Assembly (NCBI RefSeq): GCF_011765625.1
Contig: NZ_CP050313.1
Coordinates: 2,414,501-2,478,500 of the forward strand
DNA length: 64,000 nucleotides
Source: Shewanella aestuarii
Lineage (GTDB): Bacteria; Pseudomonadota; Gammaproteobacteria; Enterobacterales; Shewanellaceae
Reading direction: 5' to 3'
The notes beneath the pieces were generated by a model. That model was given only the letters and a program-made list of their open reading frames with translations, did not search any database and was not told the DNA's origin. Both the position numbers and the translations under genes were made by a program. Below, in pieces: positions 1 to 9,116 of the stretch; position 1 is the stretch's first letter, and each line of letters begins with the position of its first letter.

Positions 1-333
1 TTTTGCAATACGCACACTGGCATCACCAATTCGCTCTAAATCGGTAATGATTTTTGATATCGCTAAAATCAGGCGTAAATCGCTTGCTGCTGGCTGGCGC
101 TTAGCAATGATGCGGGTACACTCTTCATCAATGGCCACTTCCATGCCATTCACTTTATGATCGCCTTTAATCACACTACGAGCTAAGTCTGCATCAAGTC
201 CTGCTAACGCATCTAACGACTGCTCTAGTTGACGCTCAACTAATCCACCCATGGCGAGTACGCGGTTACGAATACCATCAAGTTCAGCGTTAAATTGACC
301 TGAGATATGCTTGTTTAAATTCATTTTTTCCAT
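1..333 (-). CDS. phoU: PhoU, phosphate signalling regulator (partial)
   Basis: PhoU is a cytoplasmic helical-bundle protein that couples the Pst transporter to the PhoR/PhoB two-component system and represses the Pho regulon when phosphate is plentiful. Only the first ~111 codons are present; the gene runs off the left edge. Reading from the ATG at 333 (a second in-frame ATG lies at 324) gives [11 protein letters not shown], then a helical region with [19 protein letters not shown], typical of the first PhoU repeat, and later [16 protein letters not shown], a conserved PhoU signature. It lies 54 bp downstream of pstB on the same strand, the usual last position of a pst operon. Identification is firm; the C-terminal half cannot be judged. 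Confidence 0.93.
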   Translation of the reverse strand, partial: MEKMNLNKHISGQFNAELDGIRNRVLAMGGLVERQLEQSLDALAGLDADLARSVIKGDHKVNGMEVAIDEECTRIIAKRQPAASDLRLILAISKIITDLERIGDASVRIAK

Positions 334-387
334 GTTTTACAACCTTAAACTGACGATGCGTTGACCGAGTATTGTGTGCCGACAAGA

Positions 388-1206
388 TTAACCATAACGA
401 CCGGTAATATAATCTTCTGTTTTACGCTTTCTAGGCGTAGTAAAAATTGTATTGGTGTCAGCATATTCAACTAACTCACCCATATACATAAAGGCGGTTT
501 GATCAGATACCCGCGCCGCTTGTTGCATGTTATGGGTAACAATGACAACCGTAAACTGTTGTTTTAGATCCGTAATTAACTCTTCAATAGTTAAGGTTGA
601 TATGGGGTCAAGTGCCGAGGTTGGCTCATCAAGCAATAACACTTCAGGCTCAATCGCAATCGCGCGTGCAATCACCAAACGTTGCTGCTGACCACCCGAC
701 AAGCCAAAGGCATTATCGTGTAAGCGGTCTTTCACCTCATCCCAGATGGCCGCGCCGCGTAACGAACGTTCAGCAGCTTCATCTAAGTCACGACGATTAT
801 TAATCCCTTGCAGACGAAGACCATAAACAACGTTTTCATAAATAGACTTTGGAAAAGGATTTGGACGCTGAAATACCATACCAACGTTGCGACGCAGTGC
901 GGCAACATCCACTTTTTTGTCATAGATATTTTGACCGTGGAGTAATATTTCACCGTCAATTTTACAAATATCAACTAAGTCATTCATGCGATTAATACAA
1001 CGTAATAGTGTTGATTTACCGCAACCACTTGGGCCAATAAATGCAGTGACCTGCTTTTTAGGAATTTTCATCGACACATTAAACAGTGCCTGTTTATCAC
1101 CATATCGTAAATCTAAGTTACGAATTTCTAACGCGGTATCCTGCGCGGGTAGGTTATCTAAATCTACTGCTTGTGTTGGCATATTTGAGCTATCAATCGA
1201 AATCAT
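388..1206 (-). CDS. pstB: Phosphate ABC transporter ATP-binding protein PstB
   Basis: PstB is the cytoplasmic ATPase that powers high-affinity phosphate import through PstA and PstC. The 272-residue product has Walker [10 protein letters not shown] (about 58-66), the ABC signature LSGGQQQR (169-176) and Walker B EVLLLDE (188-194) followed by PTSALD; the Q-loop region [10 protein letters not shown] is typical of PstB. It is slightly longer than the E. coli protein (about 257) because of a short N-terminal tail. The ATG at 1206 has a GAGGA ribosome-binding site about nine bases upstream. It sits between pstA and phoU in the pst operon and should be induced by phosphate limitation from the Pho box in front of pstC. 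Confidence 0.97.
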   Translation of the reverse strand: MISIDSSNMPTQAVDLDNLPAQDTALEIRNLDLRYGDKQALFNVSMKIPKKQVTAFIGPSGCGKSTLLRCINRMNDLVDICKIDGEILLHGQNIYDKKVDVAALRRNVGMVFQRPNPFPKSIYENVVYGLRLQGINNRRDLDEAAERSLRGAAIWDEVKDRLHDNAFGLSGGQQQRLVIARAIAIEPEVLLLDEPTSALDPISTLTIEELITDLKQQFTVVIVTHNMQQAARVSDQTAFMYMGELVEYADTNTIFTTPRKRKTEDYITGRYG

Positions 1207-1234
1207 TGGTTTATTTTCCTCAGGATATCGCTAA

Positions 1235-2892
1235 TTAATGTTCTAGCGAACGGAATTTTTCACGTAAATGGTTGCGCACGCTAATCGCGGTTAAGTTAAG
1301 CGCAACAATCACAGAGACAAGTAAAAACGAAGTGGCATATACCAAAGGACGTGCAGCTTCTACGTTAGGACTTTGAAAGCCTACGTCATAAATATGGAAG
1401 CCTAAGTGCATAAACTTACGTTCTAAATGCACAAACGGAAAGTTCATGTCAATTGGCAGTGTCGGTGCTAGCTTGACCACACCCACTAACATTAATGGTG
1501 CCACTTCACCAGCCGCCCTTGCGACCGCTAAAATCAGACCTGTCATAATCGCAGGGCTAGCCATTGGTATCACAATACGCCACAAGGTTTCAGCTTTGGT
1601 TGCCCCTAAGGCTAAACTGCCTTGACGCACAGCACTTGGAATTCGACTTAAGCCTTCTTCTGTCGATACAATCACTACAGGCAAGGTTAAAATAGCCAAG
1701 GTTAATGCTGACCAAATGACCCCAGGCGATCCAAAGGTTGGTGCTGGCAAGGCTTCAGGGTAAAACAGTTGGTCGAGTGATCCCCCTAACATGTACACAA
1801 AGAAGCCTAAACCGAATACCCCGTAGACAATCGACGGTACACCGGCCAAGTTAATCACCGCAATACGGATCATTTTAGTAATAGGGCCTTTTTTGGCGTA
1901 TTCATGCAGGTATATGGCAGCAACAACCCCAAATGGCGTAACGATAACGGCCATCAACATCACCATGAAAACCGTACCAAAAATAGCTGGAAACACCCCC
2001 CCTCAGTGTTGGCTTCACGCGGGTCATCGCTGACAAAGCGCCCTAGTCCCTTAAACCAATGGCCGACTTTGGCGATAATACTCATGTGATTGACATAGCT
2101 GACATCTAATATCGAATCGAGCTTTAACACCACTTCTTCACCGCGCATATCACGAATAATCACTGAGTCACGCGCGGCCTCATCCCGCAGTGCAAACAGC
2201 TTTTCTTCTAGCACCAAATAGTCTTGATTAAGCTGTTCGGTTTGTGCGGCAATTTCTGCTTTACGTTCCGCTGTTAAAGTGTTTTCAAGCTCATACTTAC
2301 GCTGTTTAAGGCGTAATCTTTCTAGCTCATAGTTAATGGTGCCAATATCTCTTTTTTGTAATGTCAGCGCCTCACTTGAGATCTCCACCGCACGTTCAAT
2401 ATGTTCAATTAACGAAGTTTCAATTGCCTCACCACTTAGTGATAAGCGCTGACCGTCTTCAATGACCGCAACAGGATAACCATAAAAATTACCATTTTTA
2501 GTTCGTTCAAATTTGGCGACATCTGCAGGCGTTGAACTGCTAACAATATCTGTTGCTAAAATCCAGCGAAAATCTAATCCAACAAACTCACGGTTACCGG
2601 TTTTAACCAAAAATCGCTCGACAAACTCACCAGGATGTTGGTTAAATTTGTGCCCTGCTGAAATTAAGCGCTCTGTGGGCACTTCTTCACGGTCATATAT
2701 TTCACCAATTAAGGTACTTTTATTACCTTGCTGATCTTGTAATTCCCATTGGTAAATTTCTGCAGGCCAAAAGTAACTTAAGCCACGCCAAGCAATCAGT
2801 AACAGCAAACCTAATACTGCAATCAAACTGATACTAACCGCGCCACCTGTCATCCAAATCCAAGGTGAACCTGATTTAAACCACTTACCCAT
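1235..2892 (-). pseudogene. pstA: Phosphate ABC transporter permease PstA, reading frame interrupted
   Basis: PstA is one of the two membrane permeases of the phosphate transporter. Here the gene is in two frames. The first (2892 to 1960, start ATG with GAGAGG upstream) encodes a transmembrane segment at about 16-37, a large periplasmic region with a coiled-coil-like stretch (about 185-240) and ends shortly after EANTEGG. The second (readable from 1996 to 1235) encodes the ABC permease domain with the EAA-type loop RQGSLALGATKAETLWRIV. A run of seven G on the coding strand (1996-2002) is the junction: one more G, or a ribosomal -1 slip, would give EGGVFPAIFG and a 552-residue protein. It may be a true mutation, a slippage-variable tract, programmed frameshifting or a sequencing error, so the pseudogene label is provisional. 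Confidence 0.8.
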
Positions 2893-2951
2893 TGCACAAA
2901 CCTCTCAAGGCGATTGCTGTAATTGTGTTATAAAATGTCATCATCATTCCT

Positions 2952-5204
2952 TTAAAGTGAACTGTAGCGGTCACGTAAACGTTGACGAACTACTTCTGCA
3001 ATGGTGTTGAAAAAGAAGGTAAACACAAACAATACAAAGGCAGCGAGGAACAACACCCGATAATGCGAAGAACCAATAGCAGACTCTGGCATTTCAACTG
3101 CAATGTTTGCTGCCAAGGTACGCATTCCTTCAAATACGCTCCATTCCATAATGGCGGTGTTACCGGTTGCCATCAGTACAATCATGGTCTCACCAACAGC
3201 ACGGCCTAAGCCCATCATAATGGCCGAGAAAATACCTGGGCTTGCAGTCAGTAACACAACACGCGTCAGTGTTTGCCAGTTTGTGGCACCTAATGCCAAA
3301 CTGCCGTTTGATAAATGACGTGGCACTGAGAAAATCGCATCTTCAGCAATAGAGAAAATCGTAGGAATAACCGCAAAGCCCATCGCAATACCAACAACGA
3401 GTGCATTACGTTGATCGAAGGTGATCCCTAAATCGTTAGTGATAAACTGGCGCGTGTTACCATCAAATAGCCATATCTCAATACTTGGGCTAATGGCAAA
3501 TGACAACCAGCCAATAAACACAATAACAGGTACCAGCATTAATTCTTGATATGCTTCAGGTAAACGCTGCTTCCATCGCCCCGGTAACTGGCTCCAACAA
3601 AACGCACTCAGTAAAATAGATATTGGCAGTAATATCAGCAATATCATGATCCCTGGCAGATGGTCTTCAATCAGCGGGGCTAACCATAAACCGGCCAAGA
3701 AACCTAAAATAACCGTTGGCAAGGCTTCCATAATTTCAATGGTAGGTTTAACCACGTTACGTACTTTAGGTGTCATAAAGTATGCGGTATAAATGGCGCC
3801 AGCAATGGCAAGTGGCACAGCAAATAGCATGGCATATAATGCTGCTTTCATGGTGCCAAATGCCAATGGCATTAAGCTTAATTTGGCTTCAAAGTCGTCA
3901 GATCCTGAGGTTGACTGCCAAACATACTTAGGCTCTGGGTAGCCTTCATACCAAACTTTTTGCCATAGCGCACTCCAAGACACTTCAGGATGACTGTTTT
4001 CAACACCAAACAAATGCAGCTTTTTATCAGACTCAATTACTAATCCATTTGACCGTGGACTAAATGCCATTACGCCTGGGTTAGGTAAGTTAAACTTTTC
4101 ATCAAACAAATTACGCTGGCTAGTGGTATACAACAGCGTAAGCTCACCCTCTGGGCTTAATACGGCAAAACTTTTACGATAAAACTCCATCGCCATCGCA
4201 CTGACAGGGGCAATATCGTCAAACTCACGAATTTGTTGATATAAACGGCCATTAGGACTATTAACCTGAAAGTATTGACGAATTACCCCATTGTTGTAAC
4301 TCACCAAAATCGAGCTTGCGCCAGCAAGAAGGTTAACCTGAGTTACGGTTGCATTAGCGTTTTTAATATCAATTAACTGCAATAATTCAATCGATTCGGC
4401 ATCACGAATGTCATACACGTAGAGTTTGTTTTCAGCGCTTAAAATCAGTTGACGATGGTCTGGCGTCATTAACGGGGCTAACGCTTTTAGTGGGGCGTCT
4501 TCAATAACAGCGTCATAGGATGTCCATTCCACCTCTTCGGTCATCATGTTTTCTTCGCCTTCTTGGCGATTTAACATCCACACACCTTGCGCATTTTGAA
4601 ACGCAAAAGTCATACGGCCATCTGAATAATCAAAGACCAAATTATAAATAGCCCCATTGGGATTAATCACCAATGACTGCTCTACTAACTGGCTAACTTT
4701 TGGGGTAATAACACGTTGATTGTTTGGGTATGTTAAAACAAAATCAATGCCCATTACCATGACTTGCCCATTGCTTAACCCTAAGGCAAAACGTTGTTCA
4801 CTTGGACTTGATTTAGCGCTACTTGTTACCGTTGTACCCAAAGGTAAATCGGCTTTATAAGTAGAAATATGTTGATTAGTGACCGATGAGTAAAAATCAA
4901 TTTGACCATCTACCGCCACCCGAAATAACACCTCATTTTGCTCATCACTCCCCACAAACAGGCTGGCAACTTCGGTATGCTGTAATTCTACTGCTGTTAC
5001 AGGCTGAATATCTGCACCATCAAAAATAGGCTTAATAACATATAGTAAGTAGAAAAATATCAACAGCAAGGCGACAAACACCATAGTTCCGCCTACTGTA
5101 ACCCCTATTTGGGCTGCTTTATCCTTAAATGCTCTACGGGTAGCGTAGTTATCTACTAATAGATTTTTTGCCGTAGAACCAGGCTGGCTTACCTGACTTT
5201 CCAT
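2952..5204 (-). CDS. pstC: Phosphate ABC transporter permease PstC, enlarged
   Basis: PstC forms the phosphate channel with PstA in the inner membrane. The product is about 750 residues, more than twice the E. coli PstC (319). A first membrane segment at about 35-60 is followed by some 370 residues with beta-propeller-like repeats (for example the APLMTPDHRQLILSAENKLY region), then the multi-helix ABC permease core with the loop LSNGSLALGATNWQTLTRVV near 640-660. The enlarged form is, to my knowledge, usual in Shewanella and some other marine gammaproteobacteria; the role of the insert is unknown to me. The ATG at 5204 has GAGG six bases upstream and is preferred to an in-frame TTG two codons earlier. 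First gene of the operon. No pstS lies in this window. Confidence 0.93.
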   Translation of the reverse strand: MESQVSQPGSTAKNLLVDNYATRRAFKDKAAQIGVTVGGTMVFVALLLIFFYLLYVIKPIFDGADIQPVTAVELQHTEVASLFVGSDEQNEVLFRVAVDGQIDFYSSVTNQHISTYKADLPLGTTVTSSAKSSPSEQRFALGLSNGQVMVMGIDFVLTYPNNQRVITPKVSQLVEQSLVINPNGAIYNLVFDYSDGRMTFAFQNAQGVWMLNRQEGEENMMTEEVEWTSYDAVIEDAPLKALAPLMTPDHRQLILSAENKLYVYDIRDAESIELLQLIDIKNANATVTQVNLLAGASSILVSYNNGVIRQYFQVNSPNGRLYQQIREFDDIAPVSAMAMEFYRKSFAVLSPEGELTLLYTTSQRNLFDEKFNLPNPGVMAFSPRSNGLVIESDKKLHLFGVENSHPEVSWSALWQKVWYEGYPEPKYVWQSTSGSDDFEAKLSLMPLAFGTMKAALYAMLFAVPLAIAGAIYTAYFMTPKVRNVVKPTIEIMEALPTVILGFLAGLWLAPLIEDHLPGIMILLILLPISILLSAFCWSQLPGRWKQRLPEAYQELMLVPVIVFIGWLSFAISPSIEIWLFDGNTRQFITNDLGITFDQRNALVVGIAMGFAVIPTIFSIAEDAIFSVPRHLSNGSLALGATNWQTLTRVVLLTASPGIFSAIMMGLGRAVGETMIVLMATGNTAIMEWSVFEGMRTLAANIAVEMPESAIGSSHYRVLFLAAFVLFVFTFFFNTIAEVVRQRLRDRYSSL

Positions 5205-5328
5205 TAACAACCTCTATATTTAATCAATTGGCCAAATTAGCGCTTTGATTGTGTAATTTACTGTGTTAACAATAAATAATGATGACAACCTAGGTTTTAG
5301 TCATACCAACCTAGTTTAAGTGGCTGCA

Positions 5329-5362
5329 ATTATATGACGTCAAGATGACAGTAATGTTACAG
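5329..5362 (-). promoter_or_regulatory. Pho box and -10 element of the pst operon
   Basis: On the minus strand CTGTAACATTACTGTCAT (5345-5362) contains two 7-bp PhoB half-sites, CTGTAAC and CTGTCAT, separated by four bases, which matches the Pho box layout. Ten bases further on is a perfect TATAAT (5329-5334), the standard Pho promoter distance, where the Pho box replaces the -35. It lies about 125 bp before the pstC start. Regulation by PhoB is inferred from this match. Confidence 0.85.
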
Positions 5363-5396
5363 CCAACACTTTAGTTTGATGTAGGAGAGATTATTT

Positions 5397-5903
5397 ATGA
5401 TGCGTTATCTTGTGACTTTGCAAGCACCTGATAGAAAAGGATTAGTTGAACAAATTGCCAACGCTGTGAGTCGTCAAGGTGGCAACTGGTTAGATTCAGA
5501 AATGCGTCATATTGACGGTATTTTTGCCGCTATATTACAACTTGAAGTGCCTGCGGATAATTGGGATCAACTGATAGATTCATTTGAGTGTATTGATGGC
5601 TTAACGTTAACTTATTCAAAAGCATCAATTGCGGCTAAACCGATTAAACAAGTCCATTATCAATTGGTCGCTTATGACCGTCCCGGCATCGTGCTACATA
5701 TTTCAAATAAACTCAGTGGCTTAGGGATTAATATCGAGCAGTTTAGTAGTCAGTATGAGACCGCAAGTCATACTGGGGTTGCACTGTTTAAAGCCAATAT
5801 GCATTTAGGCTTAACCGATACTGACCAAGAAGATCAAATCGCCGAGCAGCTTTATCAAATGGGAGATGATGTGGTGTTAGATAAAATGCCATCGGTTAAA
5901 TAA
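5397..5903 (+). CDS. gcvR: ACT-domain regulator, GcvR-like
   Basis: A 168-residue protein with two tandem ACT domains (about 3-75 and 85-160); the conserved starts are RYLVTLQAPDRKGLVEQIA and YQLVAYDRPGIVLHISNKL. This is the architecture of GcvR, the glycine cleavage system repressor partner, which in E. coli binds GcvA and blocks activation of gcvTHP. The protein is slightly shorter than E. coli GcvR (190). The ATG at 5397 has AGGAGA about seven bases upstream. It is divergent from pstC with the pst promoter between them. GcvR is the closest named family, but two-ACT proteins of this type can have other amino-acid-sensing roles, so the exact target is uncertain. Confidence 0.75.
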   Translation: MMRYLVTLQAPDRKGLVEQIANAVSRQGGNWLDSEMRHIDGIFAAILQLEVPADNWDQLIDSFECIDGLTLTYSKASIAAKPIKQVHYQLVAYDRPGIVLHISNKLSGLGINIEQFSSQYETASHTGVALFKANMHLGLTDTDQEDQIAEQLYQMGDDVVLDKMPSVK

Positions 5904-5926
5904 TCAAATTTAACCAGCCAAATTCA

Positions 5927-5962
5927 ACTGGAAATATATCAATCTTTTGATGCATTTCCAGT
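5927..5962 (+). terminator. Hairpin downstream of the GcvR-like gene
   Basis: ACTGGAAAT (5927-5935) pairs perfectly with ATTTCCAGT (5954-5962), and the inner arms TATCAA and TTGATG extend the stem around a TCTT loop. No T-run follows, so it may be an RNA 3'-end stabiliser or a weak terminator. Confidence 0.5.
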
Positions 5963-6089
5963 AATCTAGGGTATTAACATGCCAACTTGATTGGTACTGT
6001 TATTTAAAATGAAAAGTCTTAAGCTTACATCCCAATCGTCATGCTACATCTGCTAGAATCCCCCACAGTATTTAATAACCGGATCTGTC

Positions 6090-6917
6090 ATGCTTGGAAC
6101 ATTATCAAAACTAAAAACAACCTTAAGCGAAACCGATGAAGTGCAATACCAATTACCCGTAGGCGATAATTTATTACCTCTAAATCCACTTATAGGTCAA
6201 ACGCTTACTTTAACTCATACTGGCAATATTTTTTGTTGTAGCTGTGGTAAAAAAACCAAAAAGAGTTACTCACAAGGCCATTGTTATGTATGCATGCAGA
6301 AATTAGCGAGCTGCGACATGTGCATCATGAAGCCAGAAACCTGCCACTTTGACAAAGGCACTTGTCGAGAGCCAGAGTGGGCGCAAAGTCATTGTTTTGT
6401 ACCTCATTATGTTTACTTGTCTAACACATCAGGTTTAAAAGTGGGGATAACTCGCCACAATCAAATCCCTACACGTTGGATAGACCAAGGGGCGACGCAA
6501 GGGCTCCCCATCTTTAAAGTGGCAACGCGAAAATTATCAGGGTTAATTGAAATTGAATTAGCCAAATTTATTAATGATAAAACCCATTGGCAAGCCATGT
6601 TAAAAGGTCACAATGAAGACATGGACTTAGTTGAACAAGCCAAGCAACTTATTCCGCTTATTGAAGATAAGCTTAATGCCATAGCAAAAGAGCATGACGA
6701 TTTGGCCATAGAGCGTATAGATATAGATAATTGCCGTGCGCAAACTATCTTATATCCTATTGAACAATTTCCAGTAAAAGTGAAATCACATAACTTTGAT
6801 AAAGTGCCTGAGGTAACAGGGGTGTTACAAGGCATTAAAGGTCAATATTTAATCTTTGATACTGGCGTCATCAATATCCGAAAATTTGGTTCCTATGAAG
6901 TAGAAGTGACGATTTAA
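6090..6917 (+). CDS. DUF2797 family protein
   Basis: A 275-residue soluble protein recognised as a DUF2797 member. The N-terminal third holds a cysteine cluster, CCSCGKKTKKSYSQGHCYVC followed by CDMC, CHF and C-R-EPEW, which looks like a zinc or metal site. After it comes HYVYLSNTSGLKVGITR, a segment similar to the GIY-YIG-like YLS-x-KVGIT signature of this family, and a C-terminal helical and beta region. The function of the family is not established to my knowledge. Gene is alone between two unrelated genes and is followed by a strong terminator (6956-6978). The GGA upstream of the ATG is a weak ribosome-binding site. No signal peptide. Confidence 0.75.
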   Translation: MLGTLSKLKTTLSETDEVQYQLPVGDNLLPLNPLIGQTLTLTHTGNIFCCSCGKKTKKSYSQGHCYVCMQKLASCDMCIMKPETCHFDKGTCREPEWAQSHCFVPHYVYLSNTSGLKVGITRHNQIPTRWIDQGATQGLPIFKVATRKLSGLIEIELAKFINDKTHWQAMLKGHNEDMDLVEQAKQLIPLIEDKLNAIAKEHDDLAIERIDIDNCRAQTILYPIEQFPVKVKSHNFDKVPEVTGVLQGIKGQYLIFDTGVINIRKFGSYEVEVTI

Positions 6918-6955
6918 ATCGTCTTCACCGGTTACCTATTTTCATGTACTCACTC

Positions 6956-6978
6956 AAAAGACGCTGTTTGCGTCTTTT
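6956..6978 (+). terminator. Rho-independent terminator of the DUF2797 gene
   Basis: AAAAGACGC (6956-6964), a TGTTT loop and GCGTCTTTT (6970-6978), continuing into more T: a classic intrinsic terminator on the plus strand, 38 bp after the stop codon. Confidence 0.85.
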
Positions 6979-7017
6979 TTAGTTTTATGATCACCTTTCA
7001 CTATGCCCCCTGAGCAC

Positions 7018-7581
7018 TTAGTTAACATCAGGCAAGCCATTTAACATTATTTGTGCCAAATGTTCAAAACGTGCTTCACGGTCTTCGATATCCCTTGATG
7101 GTTCAGTAAATCCTTGGGCTAACACTTGCCAAAATGGCCTTTCAACTTTGGCAGGAAATAACGCAATTAACACTGAGCCTTTTTCAAATGCTTTATCCAC
7201 GCCTTGAGTGGATAAGCCCGGCACCAAGCCTACCTTAGCTAAAATCTCAACATCGCTCATGGCAGATTCCAACGCCAATCCAAAACCAACCGTCATCTGC
7301 GGCATTTGCTCAAGATTGACTAAACGGTATCCTTTTGCCGTCATGACATTATCAACCGCCTGACGAAAATGGATCCTTAGTGCATCTTCATCCATTTTAT
7401 TAGCCGTGTGTACGGCAAATAATGTCGGATGCCAAGCATAGGTTTTTGCCACCAATGCAGGATCGCCGCTGGTCACCATAGTAATACGGCTAGCCGCTGG
7501 CGAAGGAACTTCACTTACCGCACAGCCAGCTAATATAACAACTATTAATACCATTACAGCACGGATCATACTTGCCAACAT
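7018..7581 (-). CDS. DUF4136-type lipoprotein
   Basis: A 187-residue predicted lipoprotein. The N-terminus MLASMIRAVMVLIVVILAGC is a lipoprotein signal with lipobox LAGC, so Cys20 should be lipidated after cleavage. The rest resembles the DUF4136 domain: TYAWHP early, a middle segment LRIHFRQAVDNVMTAKGYRLV, and a C-terminal alternation of strands and helices. No catalytic motif is seen. The ATG at 7581 has AAGGA about nine bases upstream. It is convergent with the DUF2797 gene and stands alone, with 213 bp of unremarkable sequence before its neighbour. Function unknown; an envelope role is inferred only from the signal. Confidence 0.7.
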   Translation of the reverse strand: MLASMIRAVMVLIVVILAGCAVSEVPSPAASRITMVTSGDPALVAKTYAWHPTLFAVHTANKMDEDALRIHFRQAVDNVMTAKGYRLVNLEQMPQMTVGFGLALESAMSDVEILAKVGLVPGLSTQGVDKAFEKGSVLIALFPAKVERPFWQVLAQGFTEPSRDIEDREARFEHLAQIMLNGLPDVN

Positions 7582-7794
7582 GACTATTTATCCTTTAAAG
7601 AACCGACTTATAAATTCAGGAAATTCAATACGAATGTTCATTTTTACTCTTAGTAAGCTAACCTGAGTTGTCAAAGACTACAATCATTAAATCATTTGCT
7701 TGTGTTCCCCCGATCTTATTTTATTAGATTGTGCGCGAGTAAATAGATAGAATGCCTGCCATCAACTTAATCAGCTTGAGTTACCACAGTAAAG

Positions 7795-8394
7795 ATGGAA
7801 CTGATATTTGCAATTGCGCTATTTGCGTTTTCATCAGGGATCACACCTGGTCCTAACAATATAATGCTCATGACCTCTGGAGTAAATTTTGGCATTAAAC
7901 GCAGTATTCCTCATTTACTGGGGATCAGTTTAGGCTTTCCCACTATGATCCTTGCTGTAGGCATGGGGTTATCGGCCGTATTTCAACGTTATCCTATCAT
8001 TCATATTATTATTAAAGTCATTGGCGTCAGTTATTTACTATACCTTTCATGGTTAATTGCCAATAGCAGCAACAAAATGGAAGGCAAACAAGTCAGCAAA
8101 CCATTTAGTTTCCTGCAAGCGGCAGCGTTTCAATGGGTTAATCCTAAAGGTTGGATTATGGCTGTTGGTGCGATAGCCACATTTACCACTGTTAACCAAG
8201 AGCTTAGCGGCCAAGTTGTGACGATTGCCAGTGTATTTTTATGTGTCGCCTTCCCTTGTGCGCTGGTTTGGCTAGGCTTTGGCGTAGCATTAAAACGTAT
8301 TTTAAAGAATGAACGTCAACAGCGTATTTTTAATGTGAGTATGGCATTACTTTTGGTTGCATCCATTATTCCTATGATGCTGCCAAGCCACTAA
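7795..8394 (+). CDS. LysE/RhtB family amino-acid exporter
   Basis: A 199-residue inner-membrane protein of the LysE translocator family. It has the family's N-terminal signature SSGITPGPNNIMLMTSGVNFG and about six hydrophobic segments (roughly 1-20, 38-62, 66-86, 110-132, 143-168, 176-198). Members export amino acids such as homoserine, threonine or lysine by proton antiport; the substrate cannot be read from the sequence. The next gene starts 14 bp downstream, so the two are probably co-transcribed. Length is typical of the family. Confidence 0.85.
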   Translation: MELIFAIALFAFSSGITPGPNNIMLMTSGVNFGIKRSIPHLLGISLGFPTMILAVGMGLSAVFQRYPIIHIIIKVIGVSYLLYLSWLIANSSNKMEGKQVSKPFSFLQAAAFQWVNPKGWIMAVGAIATFTTVNQELSGQVVTIASVFLCVAFPCALVWLGFGVALKRILKNERQQRIFNVSMALLLVASIIPMMLPSH

Positions 8395-8408
8395 AAAGGT
8401 TTGATATT

Positions 8409-8957
8409 ATGACTGAAGCACATTCTTGTTTACTCGAAACAGAAAACTGGGTAAAGCAAGTGATTATGAAATATAACATTTGTCCTTTTGCAAGACGTGA
8501 AGTCGAACGTGCTAGCATTCGTTATGTTGCCTGCGAACAAACAAAACTTGCTAACGTACTCTCGGCATTAATCGATGAATGTATTTATTTAGACCAACAC
8601 CCTGATACAGAAACCAGCCTATTTATTTTGCCTCGAGGTTTTGAGGGATTTTATTTGTATTTAGATTTGGTGGATTACGCTAATGACTTACTGATAGAGC
8701 AAGGTTACGAAGGCGTATATCAGCTTGCAAGTTTTCATCCAGAATATTGTTTTGAGGGGGAATCACAAGACAGTGCTGCCAATTATACTAACCGCGCGCC
8801 CTATCCTACGCTGCACATTATTCGCGAAGCAAGCATGGAATTAGCCTTGGCAAGTTATGATGATCCTGAATCGATTCCAGAGCGAAATATCGCATTTGCC
8901 GAGCGCAAAGGAACGGACTTTTTTATCAAATTACTCGAAAAGTGTAAGTCTGCATAA
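8409..8957 (+). CDS. DUF1415 family protein
   Basis: A 182-residue soluble protein of the DUF1415 family. Recognisable conserved stretches are NWVKQVIMKYNICPFA near the N-terminus, FHPEYCFEGE, the NYTNRAPYPTLHIIRE motif at about 136-152, and the closing PERNIAFAERKG. The family has no assigned function known to me. Start ATG at 8409 has AAGG about nine bases upstream. It lies 14 bp after the LysE-type exporter. Conserved Cys and His residues could make a metal site, but this is a guess. Confidence 0.75.
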   Translation: MTEAHSCLLETENWVKQVIMKYNICPFARREVERASIRYVACEQTKLANVLSALIDECIYLDQHPDTETSLFILPRGFEGFYLYLDLVDYANDLLIEQGYEGVYQLASFHPEYCFEGESQDSAANYTNRAPYPTLHIIREASMELALASYDDPESIPERNIAFAERKGTDFFIKLLEKCKSA

Positions 8958-9072
8958 GTTATGAGTGAATCATTTTTTAGTGCATAGTTTTTAGTGAATA
9001 GGCTTTCGTTAATTGACTCATCACTAACTATTTATCATTCACGATCACTCATTAATTATCGATACAAATAAT

Positions 9073-9096
9073 TAAGGGCTAGATAACCAGCCCTTA
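9073..9096 (-). terminator. Terminator of the four-gene envelope operon
   Basis: TAAGGGCT and AGCCCTTA flank an eight-base loop just after the stop of the Omp85-like gene; on the minus strand the stem is followed by AATTATTTG. A modest intrinsic terminator. Confidence 0.6.
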
Positions 9097-9116
9097 GTTT
9101 GTATTCCACTCTCTGC

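Noticed and set aside
1235..1996. Second pstA half as a separate gene starting at GTG 1996
   Set aside because: The G-rich stretch directly abuts the GTG, too close for a ribosome-binding site, and the permease needs the preceding membrane segment; a frame disruption is a better account.
8958..9060. Repeated AGTGAAT and TTTTTAGTG words after the DUF1415 gene
   Set aside because: They are irregular in spacing and could be chance in AT-rich sequence; no array or hairpin of note results.
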